A DNA stretch of 64,000 nucleotides, from positions 1,240,001-1,304,000 of the forward strand of contig NZ_CP146092.1 in the NCBI RefSeq assembly GCF_037023145.1, read 5' to 3'. The translations under genes were made by a program, and so were the position numbers. The stretch comes from Ralstonia sp. RRA (GTDB lineage Bacteria; Pseudomonadota; Gammaproteobacteria; Burkholderiales; Burkholderiaceae). The notes beneath the pieces were generated by a model that ran no database searches, had not been told where the DNA came from, and was given only the letters and a program-made list of their open reading frames with translations. Each line of letters opens with the position of its first letter. Positions within the stretch are counted from its first letter, which is position 1. Shown one piece after another: positions 20,761-29,858 of the stretch.

Positions 20761-21200
20761 CCGGCAACTGCCGAGTTCGGCCAGGTGCAGCGGCTGATCT
20801 GCTGGCGGAACTCATCTGCCAGCGCAGACAGATGCGTGAAGCTCGATTGCATTTCCGCCGCGCGCTCGTGATACGGCCCCACGCTTTGCGCAACGCGCTC
20901 AATGGCGCGCGCGGCATCGCCGATGGCCAGGTGCCCCAGCATGCGAGACGAGCCCACGATGCGATGCGAGGCCTCGATGATCTCTGCATCCACGCCACCG
21001 TGCAGGGCCTTCTCCAGGTTGGCGAGGTCCTGCTCGACTGTCTCGGTAAACAAGTCGACGATGAAGCGCCACTGCTGCAGGTCGAGCCCGAACAGCTCGG
21101 TCAGTGTGCTGATGACCTGCGGGGGGAGCAGGCCGGCGATGATGGCGTGACTGGCCTCGTCGGAAGCGGGGGCTGCGGGCGTGTCGCGGAAGGGCTGCAT
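20757..21200 (-). CDS. Orphan Hpt (histidine phosphotransfer) domain protein
   Basis: A 147-residue mostly helical protein with a phosphotransfer signature IEASHRIVGSSRMLG, in which His79 is the likely phosphorylation site. Hpt proteins relay phosphate between hybrid kinases and response regulators in the cytoplasm. No kinase or regulator gene is adjacent, so its partners are elsewhere. The ATG at 21200 is used, although the ribosome site is weak and a GTG at 21233 or TTG at 21260 is possible. It overlaps the end of the permease gene by four bases. Confidence 0.78.
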   Translation of the reverse strand: MQPFRDTPAAPASDEASHAIIAGLLPPQVISTLTELFGLDLQQWRFIVDLFTETVEQDLANLEKALHGGVDAEIIEASHRIVGSSRMLGHLAIGDAARAIERVAQSVGPYHERAAEMQSSFTHLSALADEFRQQISRCTWPNSAVAG

Positions 21201-21308
21201 GGCGTGGCGCGTGGATTTGGGCTCGAACCACACTTTGCGTGCCGGGCCGGCTTGCAGCAATGAGATTCGTCCGATTTGGGTGCGGCCAGGGACAAACGTG
21301 CAGACCCC

Positions 21309-21350
21309 AAAAACAAATCGGGCGTACCGCTTGTGAGGCGATACGCCCGA
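21309..21350 (-). terminator. Terminator of the czcCBA-like operon
   Basis: On the minus strand, the perfect 9-base stem TCGGGCGTA / TACGCCCGA (21350-21342 with 21326-21318) is followed by TTTGTTTTTGG. It lies 23 bases after the stop of the RND pump gene. Confidence 0.88.
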
Positions 21351-21372
21351 CCGGGCTGTGAGCGCTTGGGGC

Positions 21373-24300
21373 TCAGGGCAGCATGGCGGCAGTCGGCGTG
21401 ACGTCCGGCTCGCGCGGCGGCGTGCCGCGATTGCGGTGCGCCCACGTGAACACCACCGGCAGCACCAGCAGCGTGAGGATCGTCGTCGTCACCATGCCGC
21501 CGACAATCACCAGCGCCAGCGGGCGTTGCGCTTCGGAGCCGATGCTGTGCGACAGCGCCGCCGGCAGCAGGCCCAGGCCCGCCAGCATGGCCGTCATGAT
21601 GACGGGGCGCAAGCGCAACGCGGCACCCTCTACCGTCGCTTCATGCAGGTTCTCGGAGTGCGCCAGGCGGTTGACGTACGAGATCAGAATCACCCCGTCC
21701 TGAATGGCGATCCCGAATAGCGACAGGAAGCCGATACCCGCCGAGATCGACAGCGTCTCGTTGGCGATATGCAGCGCCAGCAACCCGCCGATAGCAGCAA
21801 ACGGCACGTTCAGCACCACCATCAGCGCGTCTTTGAAGTTGCCGAACGTGCTGTACAGCAGCAGGAAGATCACCAGGATCGTCAGCGGCACGATCACCAT
21901 CAGCTTGCCCTGGGCGACCTTCATCTCGTTGAACTGGCCGTCCCACTTGACGGTGTAGCCCTCGGGCAGCTTGACGTTGTTGCCAACCATGCGCTGCGCC
22001 TCGTCTACTGCACTGCCGAGGTCACGCCCACGCACACCGAACTTGATGGCGATGTAGCGCTTGCCTTCTTCGCGGTAGATGAAGAACGGGCCGTCGGTCA
22101 TCTGCACCTTGGCGATCATCGACAGCGGGATGTGCTGGCCATCAGGCGTGTCGATCAACAGCTCGCGGATGGCGTCGTACGAGGCACGCGACTGCTGGTT
22201 CAGGCGCACTGCCAGCCCGAACGATTTCTCGCCTTCCAGGATCTGCGTGACCGGCGAGCCGCCAATGGCGTACTGCACCAGGTTTTGCACGTCGCTCACG
22301 TTGATGTTGAAGCGCGCGGCGGCCTGGCGGTCGATCGATACGTTCAGCGTTGGCTGACCCAGCTCGCGGAAGATGCCCACGTCCACCAGACCCTGCACCT
22401 TCTTGAGCTGTGCCTGGATTTCGGTGGCCTTGGCCTCGAGCATGTCGAGGTCGTTGCCAAACAGCTTGACCGAGTTCTCGCCCTTCACGCCCGAGAGCGC
22501 CTCATCCACGTTGTCTTGGATGTACTGCGAGAAGTTGTATTCGATGCCCGGAATCTTCTCCAGATGCTTGGCCAGACGTTCAACCAGATGCGTCTTGGTC
22601 ACGCCGGGGCCCCACTTGTCAGGCGACGAGAAGTACAGGCCGTACTCCTGATTGAACACGCCGGTGGAGTCGGTGCCGTCGTCCGGCCGGCCGATCTGTA
22701 CCGAAACCTTCTGGATTTCCGGCTGCTTGGCGAAGTACGTGCGCAGGTCGTTGGCCACCGAGGCGGAGTAGTTCAGGTCCACCGTATTCGGCAGCGTGAT
22801 GCGCAGCCACAGGTTGTTTTCTTCCAGCGTTGGCAGGAACTCCGTGCCCAGGAAGCTGGCGCTGTACAGCGTCAGGCCCAGTGCGGCGAGGGCAGCGGCA
22901 AACACCGTTTTCGGGCGCGCGATAAGTTTGCGCAGCAGCGGCTTGTACCAGCGCAGGATCGCACCGACAAAGGCCGGCGAATGCGGATGCAGCGACTTGC
23001 CGAACACGAACGACGTGGCGGCCGGCACGAAGGTCAGGCTCAGCACGATCGAGGCCAGCAGCGCAAAGCCCATCGTGAACGCCATCGGCTTGAAGATGAT
23101 GCCTTCCACACCACCGATGAAGAACAGCGGCGAGTACGCCACGATGATGATGCCCGTGGAGAAGATCATCGCGCGCTGCACTTCGTTGGTGGCCTTGACG
23201 ATGGCGTCTTCCAGCTTTTCGGCACCTTCTTCCAGGTGACGCATGATGTTTTCCATCACGATCACCGCCGCATCCACAATCACGCCAAAGTCGATCGCGC
23301 CCAGCGAGATCAGGTTGGCCGGCACATGGAAGTGCTCCATGTTGATGAACGACACGCACAGTGCCAGCGGAATCACCGCCGCCACAACGGCCGCCGCACG
23401 CAGGTTGCCCAGGAACACGAACAGGACAGCCAGTACCAGCGCAATGCCCACCACCAGCGTGTGTTCCACCGTGCCCATGGTGATGTCGAGCAGCACTTGG
23501 CGGTCGTAGAACGGCTTGATCTGGATGTCCTTCGGCAGGATGCTGTTGTTCAGCTCGGCAACCTTGTCGCGCACCTTGGCCAGCACCTCGGTGGCATTGG
23601 CGTCGCGCTTGAGCAGCACGATGCCTTCCACCACGTCGGGCTGGTCGTTGTACTGCACCATGCCCAGGCGCTGCACGTTGCCGACTTCCACCTCGGCAAT
23701 GTCACGCACGCGCACCGGCACGCCGTTGTTGGCGTTGACCACCACGTTGCGGATGTCTTCCACCGTCTGCAGCAGGCCCACGCCGCGCACCACGAACTGC
23801 TGCTCGCCGTCGCGCAGCAGGTTGCCGCCGGTGTTGTTGTTGGCGTTGCCGATGGCCGTGATGAGCTGCGACAGCGTGATGCCATATGACTGCAGCTTCG
23901 CCGGCGACGGCACGATGTGGTACTCCTTCACCTTGCCGCCGAAGGAGCTCACGTCCGCCACGCCTTGCACGTGCTTGAGCTCCTTGGTGATGTCGTAGTC
24001 CTGGTAGCTCTTGAGCGTGGTGAGATCCACGCCGTCGCCCACCAGGCGGAAGCGCATGATTTCACCCGTGGCGTCGGAGTCTGGGCTCAGGGCAGGTTGG
24101 ATGCCCGTGGGCAGATTGGCCTGCGCCAGGTACTGCGAGAAGTTCTGCCGTGCCTTGAAGCTGTCGGTGCCTTCCTTGAACTTGAGCGTCACCACCGACA
24201 GCCCGAACAGCGACACCGAACGGAACGACTGCACCTCCGGCACGCCAGCCAGTGCGTTTTCAATGGGGATGGTGATCTGCTGCTCGACTTCAGTCGTGCT

Positions 24301-24468
24301 GCGGCCCGGCCACTGGGTAATGGCCTGTACCGACAGCGGCGCCACGCCCGGATACGCCTGCAGCGGCAGTTCCTTGAACGACAGAATGCCTACCACCAGC
24401 AGCGCAATCGCCAGGAAGACGATCAGCAGCCGCCGTTTGAGAATGCCCGCGATCGGGTTGAAGCTCAT
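21373..24468 (-). CDS. czcA: Heavy-metal efflux RND pump (CzcA/CusA family)
   Basis: A 1031-residue proton-driven trimeric pump of the inner membrane, the normal length. The proton-relay signature GAIDFGVIVDAAVIVMEN in TM4 has Asp393, Asp399 and Glu406, all three acidic residues needed in CzcA. Paired large periplasmic loops lie at about 40-330 and 560-860. It is the last gene of an operon with a membrane-fusion protein and an outer-membrane channel. The DFG-xxx-D-xx-E pattern points to divalent cations (Co, Zn, Cd, Ni) rather than Cu(I)/Ag(I), but exact specificity cannot be fixed by eye. Confidence 0.9.
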   Translation of the reverse strand: MSFNPIAGILKRRLLIVFLAIALLVVGILSFKELPLQAYPGVAPLSVQAITQWPGRSTTEVEQQITIPIENALAGVPEVQSFRSVSLFGLSVVTLKFKEGTDSFKARQNFSQYLAQANLPTGIQPALSPDSDATGEIMRFRLVGDGVDLTTLKSYQDYDITKELKHVQGVADVSSFGGKVKEYHIVPSPAKLQSYGITLSQLITAIGNANNNTGGNLLRDGEQQFVVRGVGLLQTVEDIRNVVVNANNGVPVRVRDIAEVEVGNVQRLGMVQYNDQPDVVEGIVLLKRDANATEVLAKVRDKVAELNNSILPKDIQIKPFYDRQVLLDITMGTVEHTLVVGIALVLAVLFVFLGNLRAAAVVAAVIPLALCVSFINMEHFHVPANLISLGAIDFGVIVDAAVIVMENIMRHLEEGAEKLEDAIVKATNEVQRAMIFSTGIIIVAYSPLFFIGGVEGIIFKPMAFTMGFALLASIVLSLTFVPAATSFVFGKSLHPHSPAFVGAILRWYKPLLRKLIARPKTVFAAALAALGLTLYSASFLGTEFLPTLEENNLWLRITLPNTVDLNYSASVANDLRTYFAKQPEIQKVSVQIGRPDDGTDSTGVFNQEYGLYFSSPDKWGPGVTKTHLVERLAKHLEKIPGIEYNFSQYIQDNVDEALSGVKGENSVKLFGNDLDMLEAKATEIQAQLKKVQGLVDVGIFRELGQPTLNVSIDRQAAARFNINVSDVQNLVQYAIGGSPVTQILEGEKSFGLAVRLNQQSRASYDAIRELLIDTPDGQHIPLSMIAKVQMTDGPFFIYREEGKRYIAIKFGVRGRDLGSAVDEAQRMVGNNVKLPEGYTVKWDGQFNEMKVAQGKLMVIVPLTILVIFLLLYSTFGNFKDALMVVLNVPFAAIGGLLALHIANETLSISAGIGFLSLFGIAIQDGVILISYVNRLAHSENLHEATVEGAALRLRPVIMTAMLAGLGLLPAALSHSIGSEAQRPLALVIVGGMVTTTILTLLVLPVVFTWAHRNRGTPPREPDVTPTAAMLP

Positions 24469-24470
24469 GC

Positions 24471-25631
24471 CTACGCCCCCGCCTTCACGATCATTTCATT
24501 GAGCAGGGCAGCACCGCGCACCACCACTTGTGATGAGGCATCCAGACCGGCTGTGACCGCAAAGCTGCCATCGGCGCCGGTGTCCTTGCCTTGCACCTGC
24601 ACGCGCTTGAAATGCGTTGCATCGCTCTGCACGATCACGTAGTAGCTGCCGCGCTCCTTGACCAGCGCGGACTTGGGCACCACCGACGCCAGGCCGCTGC
24701 CGATCTGGATGCGCGCGGTCGAATACATCTCGGGGCGTAGCAGGCCATCCGGATTGGGTACGTCGCAGCGGACCGTCAGCGTGTGCGTGGCCGGGTCAAT
24801 ATTCGGGGCGATGAAGCTCACGCGGCCGGTGAAATCGCGGTCGGGGTACGCAGCCGTGTGCAGCGTGATCGGCTGGCCGATGTGCACGCTGGCGATGTCG
24901 TTCTCATACAGATTGCCGGTGAACCACAGCTGGCGTGTATCAACGATGCTCATGAACGAGTCGCCCACGTTCAGGAAGGCACCTGGGTCCATGTTGCGCT
25001 TGACGATGGTGCCCGAGATGGGCGCGCGCAGCGTCATGTGCTCGGCGGGCGCGCCACGCTTGGCAATCTGCGCGACATCCGCGTCGGTCAGGCCCAATAC
25101 GTGCAGCCGACCCGCAGCGGATTGCACGGTGGCCTCCGCGTCTTCCTGCAAGTCTTTCATGTTGGAGCCCTTGAGCTGGCGCGCGGTGCTGAGCGCCAGC
25201 AGGTACTCCTTCTGGGCAGAGATGAAATCTGGCGAGTACAGCTCCGCCAGCGGCTGGCCTTCCTGCACCAGCGCGCCTTCGAACACCAGGATGCGATCCA
25301 GTCGGCCCGCCACGCGGGAAGACGCCAGCTTGGTGCGCTCCGCGTTAAAGGCCAGCTTGCCGGGGCTGGACAGCTCCACCGGCACAGTGCGCTGGCTGAC
25401 GTGCGCGACCTGCACCTGCTGCGGGTCAAAGCCGCCGGCCGGGATTTCCACGGAATCGGGTTTCGGGCGCGCAGCGGCTGCAGCGGGGGCAGATGCCGCG
25501 TTGCTTGCAGGCTTGGCGGTGTCGGCAGCGTTGGGCGACGGGGCGGCGGGCCACTTGCGCCCCACCACTACGCCAACAGCAACAGCGGCAGCCAGGGCAA
25601 TCACGGCAACGATAGGAGAAAACTTCTTCAT
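24471..25631 (-). CDS. czcB: RND efflux periplasmic adaptor (CzcB/CusB family)
   Basis: A membrane-fusion protein of 386 residues linking the RND pump to the outer-membrane channel. An N-terminal signal anchor (MKKFSPIVAVIALAAAVAVG) is followed by an Ala/Pro-rich linker. Barrel-sandwich and hairpin domains come next, and a beta-barrel with SGTIVKRNMDPGAFLNVGDS at about 200-220. No His- or Met-rich metal-binding N-terminus is seen. The stop is two bases from the pump start and the start is four bases from the channel gene, so all three are one operon. Confidence 0.9.
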   Translation of the reverse strand: MKKFSPIVAVIALAAAVAVGVVVGRKWPAAPSPNAADTAKPASNAASAPAAAAARPKPDSVEIPAGGFDPQQVQVAHVSQRTVPVELSSPGKLAFNAERTKLASSRVAGRLDRILVFEGALVQEGQPLAELYSPDFISAQKEYLLALSTARQLKGSNMKDLQEDAEATVQSAAGRLHVLGLTDADVAQIAKRGAPAEHMTLRAPISGTIVKRNMDPGAFLNVGDSFMSIVDTRQLWFTGNLYENDIASVHIGQPITLHTAAYPDRDFTGRVSFIAPNIDPATHTLTVRCDVPNPDGLLRPEMYSTARIQIGSGLASVVPKSALVKERGSYYVIVQSDATHFKRVQVQGKDTGADGSFAVTAGLDASSQVVVRGAALLNEMIVKAGA

Positions 25632-25635
25632 GGTC

Positions 25636-27030
25636 TTATTGAGCTTGAACCGGCGAACGGCCGGTGGCCGCGAGCAATGCGTGATAGGCCTGCAGGGCCG
25701 TGGCCTGCGCCTGGGCGACCGCCAGTTCGGCGTTCTTGAGTGCGCCCTGCGCGGTCAGCAGGTCATTGAAATCGGCGTTGTTGCTGGCGTAGTTGGTCAT
25801 CGTCACGCGATAGGCCGCCAGCGCCTGCGGCAGTTGCCGCTGCTTGTTGAAGTCGAGCTGCGCGAGCGTCTGGCGCAGCGTGTTGTACGAGGTATCGACC
25901 GCCAGCAGCGTTTGCTGACGCACGGACACGTCATTGGCCTCGGTGGCGATCTGGCTTTCCACCGCCTGGTTCACGCCGTACTTCTCCTTGGTGAAGAACC
26001 AGAAGGGGATGATCAGATCCAGCTCGATCTGGTAGCTGTTCGGGCGCACGCCATACGGCGGGTTGTCGGTTGTGACCGTGGCGATGACCTGGAAGTCAGG
26101 CAGGTACGCCTTGCGCGCCAGCGTCACGCTCTTGCGTGCGGCGTCAATCAACTCGGCTGACGCCTTGATCGACGGGTGCTCGCGCAGCGCCTGGTTTTCC
26201 AGCTCGGGCAGCGGCTCGTCGGGCAGGCGCACGGATTCATCGTCGGTGCGCAGCTCCAGCGGGAAGCTCGGCTCTTTGCCGATGAGGGTGTTGAGCGTTT
26301 GCAGCGTGCTGTCGTACTGGCGCTGCGCGGCAAACAGATCGTTCTGGGCGCTGCTCTGCATGACCTGCGCGTTGAGGAAATCGGCATACGCCGCCGCATT
26401 GTTGGCGTAGCGCACGCGCGTGATCTGCTTGACCTGCTCCAGGCGCGTGATGGTCAGCTTTTGCACGTCGATCTGCTTCTGCAGCGAGATCGCCTGGTAA
26501 TACGTGGTCGAAAGCTGTGCGTAGAGCTGCAGGTACAACGCGTCGGACTGGGCGTTCAGCGATTCGGCCTGTCGGTCGGCAATCTCGGCGGCCAGCGATT
26601 TCTTGCCCGGAAACGGAATCTGCTGCGTCAGGTTGTACTGGCTGCCGCCCGCCCGGTTGACTGCCAGCGGAAACCCCTTGGGGATGCTGTTCCAGATGTA
26701 GCCGAGCTGCGGGTTGTTGGGCGCGGCCAATTGCGGTGGCACAGACTTGGCCGCCAGATAGGCATGGCGGGCCTGCATGAGCTGCGGATTGTTGCCTTTC
26801 AGTTCCTGCAGCAGCTCAACCAGGTTGAAACCAGGGCCGGTCACGCCCGGCACGGCCGACTTGACGGGTGGCATGGTGGCCACAGGCAGGCTGGCGGCAG
26901 CCGGCATCGTCGGCATTGGTACCGGTGTGGCCGGCTTTGACGCGCCTGCCCATGCCGCTGTCAGCGGCAGGCTGGTCGCCACGCACAGCGCGGCCCAGGC
27001 ACGTGGATGGAATGCACCCCAATGTTTCAC
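25636..27030 (-). CDS. czcC: Outer-membrane efflux channel (CzcC/TolC family)
   Basis: A TolC-type outer-membrane protein of 464 residues, first gene of the czcCBA-like operon. A GTG at 27030 was chosen: it has a GGGGAG site eight bases upstream and gives an immediate signal peptide (hydrophobic core AALCVATSLPLTAA, cleavage near AWA-GAS). The longer ORF to 27150 would bury that signal. Two repeated helical hairpin regions with Gln/Ala/Leu heptads cover about 90-430. No czcI, czcD or two-component genes follow. A MerR gene lies 164 bases upstream on the same strand. Confidence 0.88.
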   Translation of the reverse strand: MKHWGAFHPRAWAALCVATSLPLTAAWAGASKPATPVPMPTMPAAASLPVATMPPVKSAVPGVTGPGFNLVELLQELKGNNPQLMQARHAYLAAKSVPPQLAAPNNPQLGYIWNSIPKGFPLAVNRAGGSQYNLTQQIPFPGKKSLAAEIADRQAESLNAQSDALYLQLYAQLSTTYYQAISLQKQIDVQKLTITRLEQVKQITRVRYANNAAAYADFLNAQVMQSSAQNDLFAAQRQYDSTLQTLNTLIGKEPSFPLELRTDDESVRLPDEPLPELENQALREHPSIKASAELIDAARKSVTLARKAYLPDFQVIATVTTDNPPYGVRPNSYQIELDLIIPFWFFTKEKYGVNQAVESQIATEANDVSVRQQTLLAVDTSYNTLRQTLAQLDFNKQRQLPQALAAYRVTMTNYASNNADFNDLLTAQGALKNAELAVAQAQATALQAYHALLAATGRSPVQAQ

Positions 27031-27194
27031 TGCAGAGACTCCCCTTGAGACGGGAGCGTTTTTACCGACGCGATCTTTCAAGCGCCTTTCATGACTCAGC
27101 AAGCCGTCAGGAGGTGGGAAAACGCGAAAAACCGCAGCAAATCGCTCCAAGGCGGCAGTCTGCGTCAGTTATATGACAAGACATGTCGGCCTTC

Positions 27195-27581
27195 TCACGT
27201 TGGCGCAAGTGGGCATGGCAGGCCCAGCCGCGTGGCCAGGGCGTCGCGCATGGCCTGCAGGCTGGCGATGCGGGCGTCGATGCTGGACAGCTTTTCGCGC
27301 AGTAGGGCGGTGACTGCGGCATCCGTGTCGGGTTGCTGCCACACCAGGTCCATGCCCTCGCCAATTTCGGCCAGCGTGAAGCCGAGCTGCTGGGCCGTGC
27401 GCACGTAGCGCACCAGTTCAACGGTTTCAGGCGGGTAGGCGCGGTAACCGTTGCTGCGTCGCCGCGCGCGGATCAGGCCGCGCGCCTCGTAAAAGCGCAG
27501 GCCGTCGCGCGAGACGTCGGTGGCGGCGGCCAGGTCGCCAATGGAAAGATCGTCGGTGCGGGCGGGGAGGGTGGGGGGCAT
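27195..27581 (-). CDS. MerR-family transcriptional regulator
   Basis: A 128-residue MerR regulator. The N-terminal winged helix (LSIGDLAAATDVSRDGLRFY) with the RSNGYRAYPPE wing is at about 12-53, followed by a dimerisation helix (about 85-118). Only one cysteine (Cys123) is present, near the C-terminus, so it lacks the metal-binding pair of MerR, CueR or ZntR. The ATG at 27581 is used because a longer frame runs into the promoter at 27605-27635. It is divergent from a small membrane protein whose promoter has the stretched spacer typical of MerR control. It could also affect czcCBA, 164 bases downstream. Confidence 0.88.
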   Translation of the reverse strand: MPPTLPARTDDLSIGDLAAATDVSRDGLRFYEARGLIRARRRSNGYRAYPPETVELVRYVRTAQQLGFTLAEIGEGMDLVWQQPDTDAAVTALLREKLSSIDARIASLQAMRDALATRLGLPCPLAPT

Positions 27582-27604
27582 AGGGTCTCGCAACAGAAAC
27601 GGGC

Positions 27605-27635
27605 TTGACCTTGGAGCGTACACCAGAGTTTACGG
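27605..27635 (+). promoter_or_regulatory. MerR-type promoter with 19-bp spacer
   Basis: TTGACC (27605-27610), a 19-base spacer and TTACGG (27630-27635) form the long-spaced promoter that MerR proteins activate by DNA distortion. The spacer holds an imperfect dyad (CTTGGAG near 27610 and ACCAGAG near 27622). It drives the membrane protein at 27666. Confidence 0.75.
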
Positions 27636-27665
27636 TGATGCTTCTTTCACTTCTGGAGTGTTGCC

Positions 27666-28088
27666 GTGGTTTCCGAATCGACTTTTCTGCGCATCGTGCG
27701 CGCCAGCGCCTGGTACGACCTGATCGTATCCGCACCGTTTGCCACGCCGTGGACGTTCGCGCTGCTGCATCAAGCCTTGAATGTGCTGGCCGGTGCGCTG
27801 GGTATCGGCAGCCTGCCGGCGTTCGAGCCGGCGCATCTGCTGATGGCCAACCTGATGGGGTCTGTGGTGTGCGTGTGGTCGGTGCTGCGACTCCGGCAGG
27901 CCAGTGTGACGCTGGGCCGTTACGACGCCGTTGCGCGTTGGCTCTTTTCAGCCTGGCAAGCGTTCGCATTGATGTCAGGGGCTACGCTGCTGGTGGTGCC
28001 GTTCCTGATCGCGGAGGTGGGTTTCGGGCTGTTGCAGTTGATGCCGGTGGGGCGCGTGCCCGCCCGTACGGGCACGCAACACGCTTAG
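27666..28088 (+). CDS. Small integral membrane protein under MerR control
   Basis: A 140-residue protein with about four hydrophobic segments (near 18-30, 35-50, 60-75 and 100-125). No family was recognised. The start at 27666 sits 30 bases past a MerR-type promoter, which implies that the neighbouring MerR regulator induces it. It lies between a metal-efflux operon and a bufferin-type operon, so a role in envelope or metal stress is a reasonable guess but no more. It overlaps the convergent BON lipoprotein gene by four bases. Confidence 0.72.
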   Translation: MVSESTFLRIVRASAWYDLIVSAPFATPWTFALLHQALNVLAGALGIGSLPAFEPAHLLMANLMGSVVCVWSVLRLRQASVTLGRYDAVARWLFSAWQAFALMSGATLLVVPFLIAEVGFGLLQLMPVGRVPARTGTQHA

Positions 28089-28522
28089 CGCGCGGCTGGA
28101 GCGCTGGCCGGTGCTGCGGGCGGCAGGCCGGCCGGGATCAGCGGGCCGCCGCCGAGCACCTGGCTGCGCGAGAGGATTCGCAGTTGGTTGTCCAACTTGG
28201 CCGGATCAACGAAGCGCTTGACGTCTTCGCCCGCGCGGCGCGCCATTTCGGCGGAATCGACCCAGCCGGTGAGGGTGACCTTGCCTTCCGGCGTGGTGTG
28301 GATGCGGATCTGGTGGGTATTCAGGGCCGTGTCCTGATCAAGTGCGGCCTTCACCTGATATGACAGCAGGGAGTCGTCGGTCATGCGGGCGCCGGTGCGG
28401 TCGGGGCCATCGCCCCAGGCGCATGCCGTCAGCACCGATGCGGCGCCAATTGCTGCCAGTACGCCGATCTGCCGGCGTGGCATACCAGCCCGGACTACCA
28501 AGGACAACGAGGGGAAGCGCAT
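28085..28522 (-). CDS. BON-domain lipoprotein
   Basis: A 145-residue periplasmic or outer-membrane lipoprotein. The N-terminal signal ends in the lipobox LTAC (Cys34). A single BON domain lies at about 50-115 with the family pattern VKAALDQD, then IHTTPEGKVTLTGWVDSAE. BON domains bind phospholipid or other envelope partners (OsmY-like). A Pro/Ala-rich tail closes the protein. A terminator-like hairpin separates it from the upstream bufferin-type operon, so it probably has its own promoter or partial read-through. The GGAG site lies just inside that hairpin region. Confidence 0.85.
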   Translation of the reverse strand: MRFPSLSLVVRAGMPRRQIGVLAAIGAASVLTACAWGDGPDRTGARMTDDSLLSYQVKAALDQDTALNTHQIRIHTTPEGKVTLTGWVDSAEMARRAGEDVKRFVDPAKLDNQLRILSRSQVLGGGPLIPAGLPPAAPASAPAAR

Positions 28523-28533
28523 CGATGCTCCTG

Positions 28534-28568
28534 AAAAAATGGCGACAGGCCCACATGATAAGCCTGCC
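28534..28568 (-). terminator. Probable terminator of the bufferin-type operon
   Basis: On the minus strand GGCAGGC (28568-28562) pairs with GCCTGTC (28550-28544) with one G-U pair. A T6 run (28539-28534) follows four bases later. The gap between stem and T-run makes it weaker than a standard terminator. Confidence 0.6.
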
Positions 28569-28605
28569 GCCCTGCACCGAAACTGCGCGTCTTATGCTCT
28601 GCTGG

Positions 28606-29091
28606 TCAATATGCGTGACCCGGCGCGGTGGTTTGCTTGCGCTGCCACAGCGTCTGCAACGCCAGCCAGCCCGGCCCAACCGTCGCCACGATCGCGATCA
28701 GCACGCCCCATACGAAGTGGAATTCGATGGCCGAGGCGGACAGGTTCGCCCAGTACGACAGCGCGGCCACGACGTTGACGAAGAACAACCCCGCCGCCGC
28801 CAGTCGCGGGACGATGCCGATCAGCATCAACGAGGGGAAGACGATTTCGCCAAAGGTGCCCAGCGCCGCTGCCAGCATGGGCGGCAATAGCGGGACCTTG
28901 TATTCCTCGGTGAAGAGCAACACGGTGGTGTCCCAGTCGTGCAGCTTGGTCAGGCCCGAGCGGAAGAACACATAGAAGAGGTACGCCCGTGCGATCAGCA
29001 AGATGAGCGAGCACAAGCCGCTCTGCGGGCCGGCAAAACGATCGAACACGGCGCGGATGCGCGTGAACGGGGCGAGGGTGGCGGTGTTCAT
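28606..29091 (-). CDS. DoxX-family membrane protein, last gene of bufferin operon
   Basis: A 161-residue protein with about four transmembrane helices in the DoxX/DoxD fold. The RSGLTKLHDWDTT motif after the first helix is the family signature. The ATG at 29091 with GGAG upstream overlaps the stop of the DUF2063 gene by four bases. DoxX proteins are frequent companions of DUF692-DUF2063 operons and probably work in membrane redox or export steps, though their precise role there is not settled. Confidence 0.88.
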   Translation of the reverse strand: MNTATLAPFTRIRAVFDRFAGPQSGLCSLILLIARAYLFYVFFRSGLTKLHDWDTTVLLFTEEYKVPLLPPMLAAALGTFGEIVFPSLMLIGIVPRLAAAGLFFVNVVAALSYWANLSASAIEFHFVWGVLIAIVATVGPGWLALQTLWQRKQTTAPGHAY

Positions 29092-29858
29092 GGCGTGTCT
29101 CCGGAGGGGGATGTGGTGTGTGTAGACAGCGCGAGCAGCCCCGCGCGATAGAGACCGGCCAGGCAAGCCGTGAGGTCGAAATCTGCCTGTACAGCCAATG
29201 TTTGTGTGAGAGCCGCCTCCAGTGATGGCGTTGCATCGCAGGCTGCGAGAAACGCGGCGGTGCTCGCATCAAGATCGAGCACGACGACGCGGCGGTCTTG
29301 CACGGTGACGATCGCTGCTTCGTGCGTATCCAGGCCGATGTTGCTCAACGCGATCGTCGCGTCGGGCTGATGCGCCCGCCAGATCGACACAACCGGCCAC
29401 GGCGATGCTACATACCAAGCCCCGTCGACGAGACCCGCACGGAGGGTGTCCGCTGGCTGTGCGAGCAGCGTGCCGAGTGCCGCGGCGTCCAGCGCCTGAG
29501 GTTGCGCATCGGGCGCGTAGTGCGCCCAGTGCACATGCCATTCCAATCGCGCCACGTCAGCCAGATACGGCACGCTGCCGGCCAGCGGCGATTGCGCAAT
29601 CACCTCGGGCAAGGCATCGCCATACCGATGCAGGTTGGCCGACGTCGAGCCCTGTACTGCCAGCGTGTCGCGCACGATGGCATCGAAGCAGTCATCGCCA
29701 ACGAGTGCACGGCAGACCGGATAGGCACCAGCCAATGTGTTGCGCAGGATGGCCAGGCGCGCGTTGCGATAGACGGCCACGCCGCGCGAGTCGTCACTGC
29801 CTGTGGGCGGTGCTGTGAGCGTACTGATCAGATGAGCTTCCCAGTCAGGCAGGCGCAT
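29088..29858 (-). CDS. bufC: DUF2063 partner protein of the MNIO enzyme (BufC/HvfC-like)
   Basis: A 256-residue cytosolic protein of the DUF2063/HvfC type. The N-terminal domain includes [22 protein letters not shown] and a [17 protein letters not shown] helix typical of the family. It partners the DUF692 oxidative enzyme during precursor maturation, most likely by recognising the peptide. The ATG at 29858 lies 14 bases inside the DUF692 gene, so they are coupled; the longer ORF upstream is only a shadow of that gene. It is followed by DoxX with a four-base overlap. Confidence 0.88.
   Translation of the reverse strand: MRLPDWEAHLISTLTAPPTGSDDSRGVAVYRNARLAILRNTLAGAYPVCRALVGDDCFDAIVRDTLAVQGSTSANLHRYGDALPEVIAQSPLAGSVPYLADVARLEWHVHWAHYAPDAQPQALDAAALGTLLAQPADTLRAGLVDGAWYVASPWPVVSIWRAHQPDATIALSNIGLDTHEAAIVTVQDRRVVVLDLDASTAAFLAACDATPSLEAALTQTLAVQADFDLTACLAGLYRAGLLALSTHTTSPSGDTP

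Noticed and set aside
21769..23889. 706-residue plus-strand ORF across the RND pump
   Set aside because: Antisense shadow of the czcA-like gene with His/Arg/Gln-rich composition and no domain; the pump on the minus strand is full length with intact motifs.
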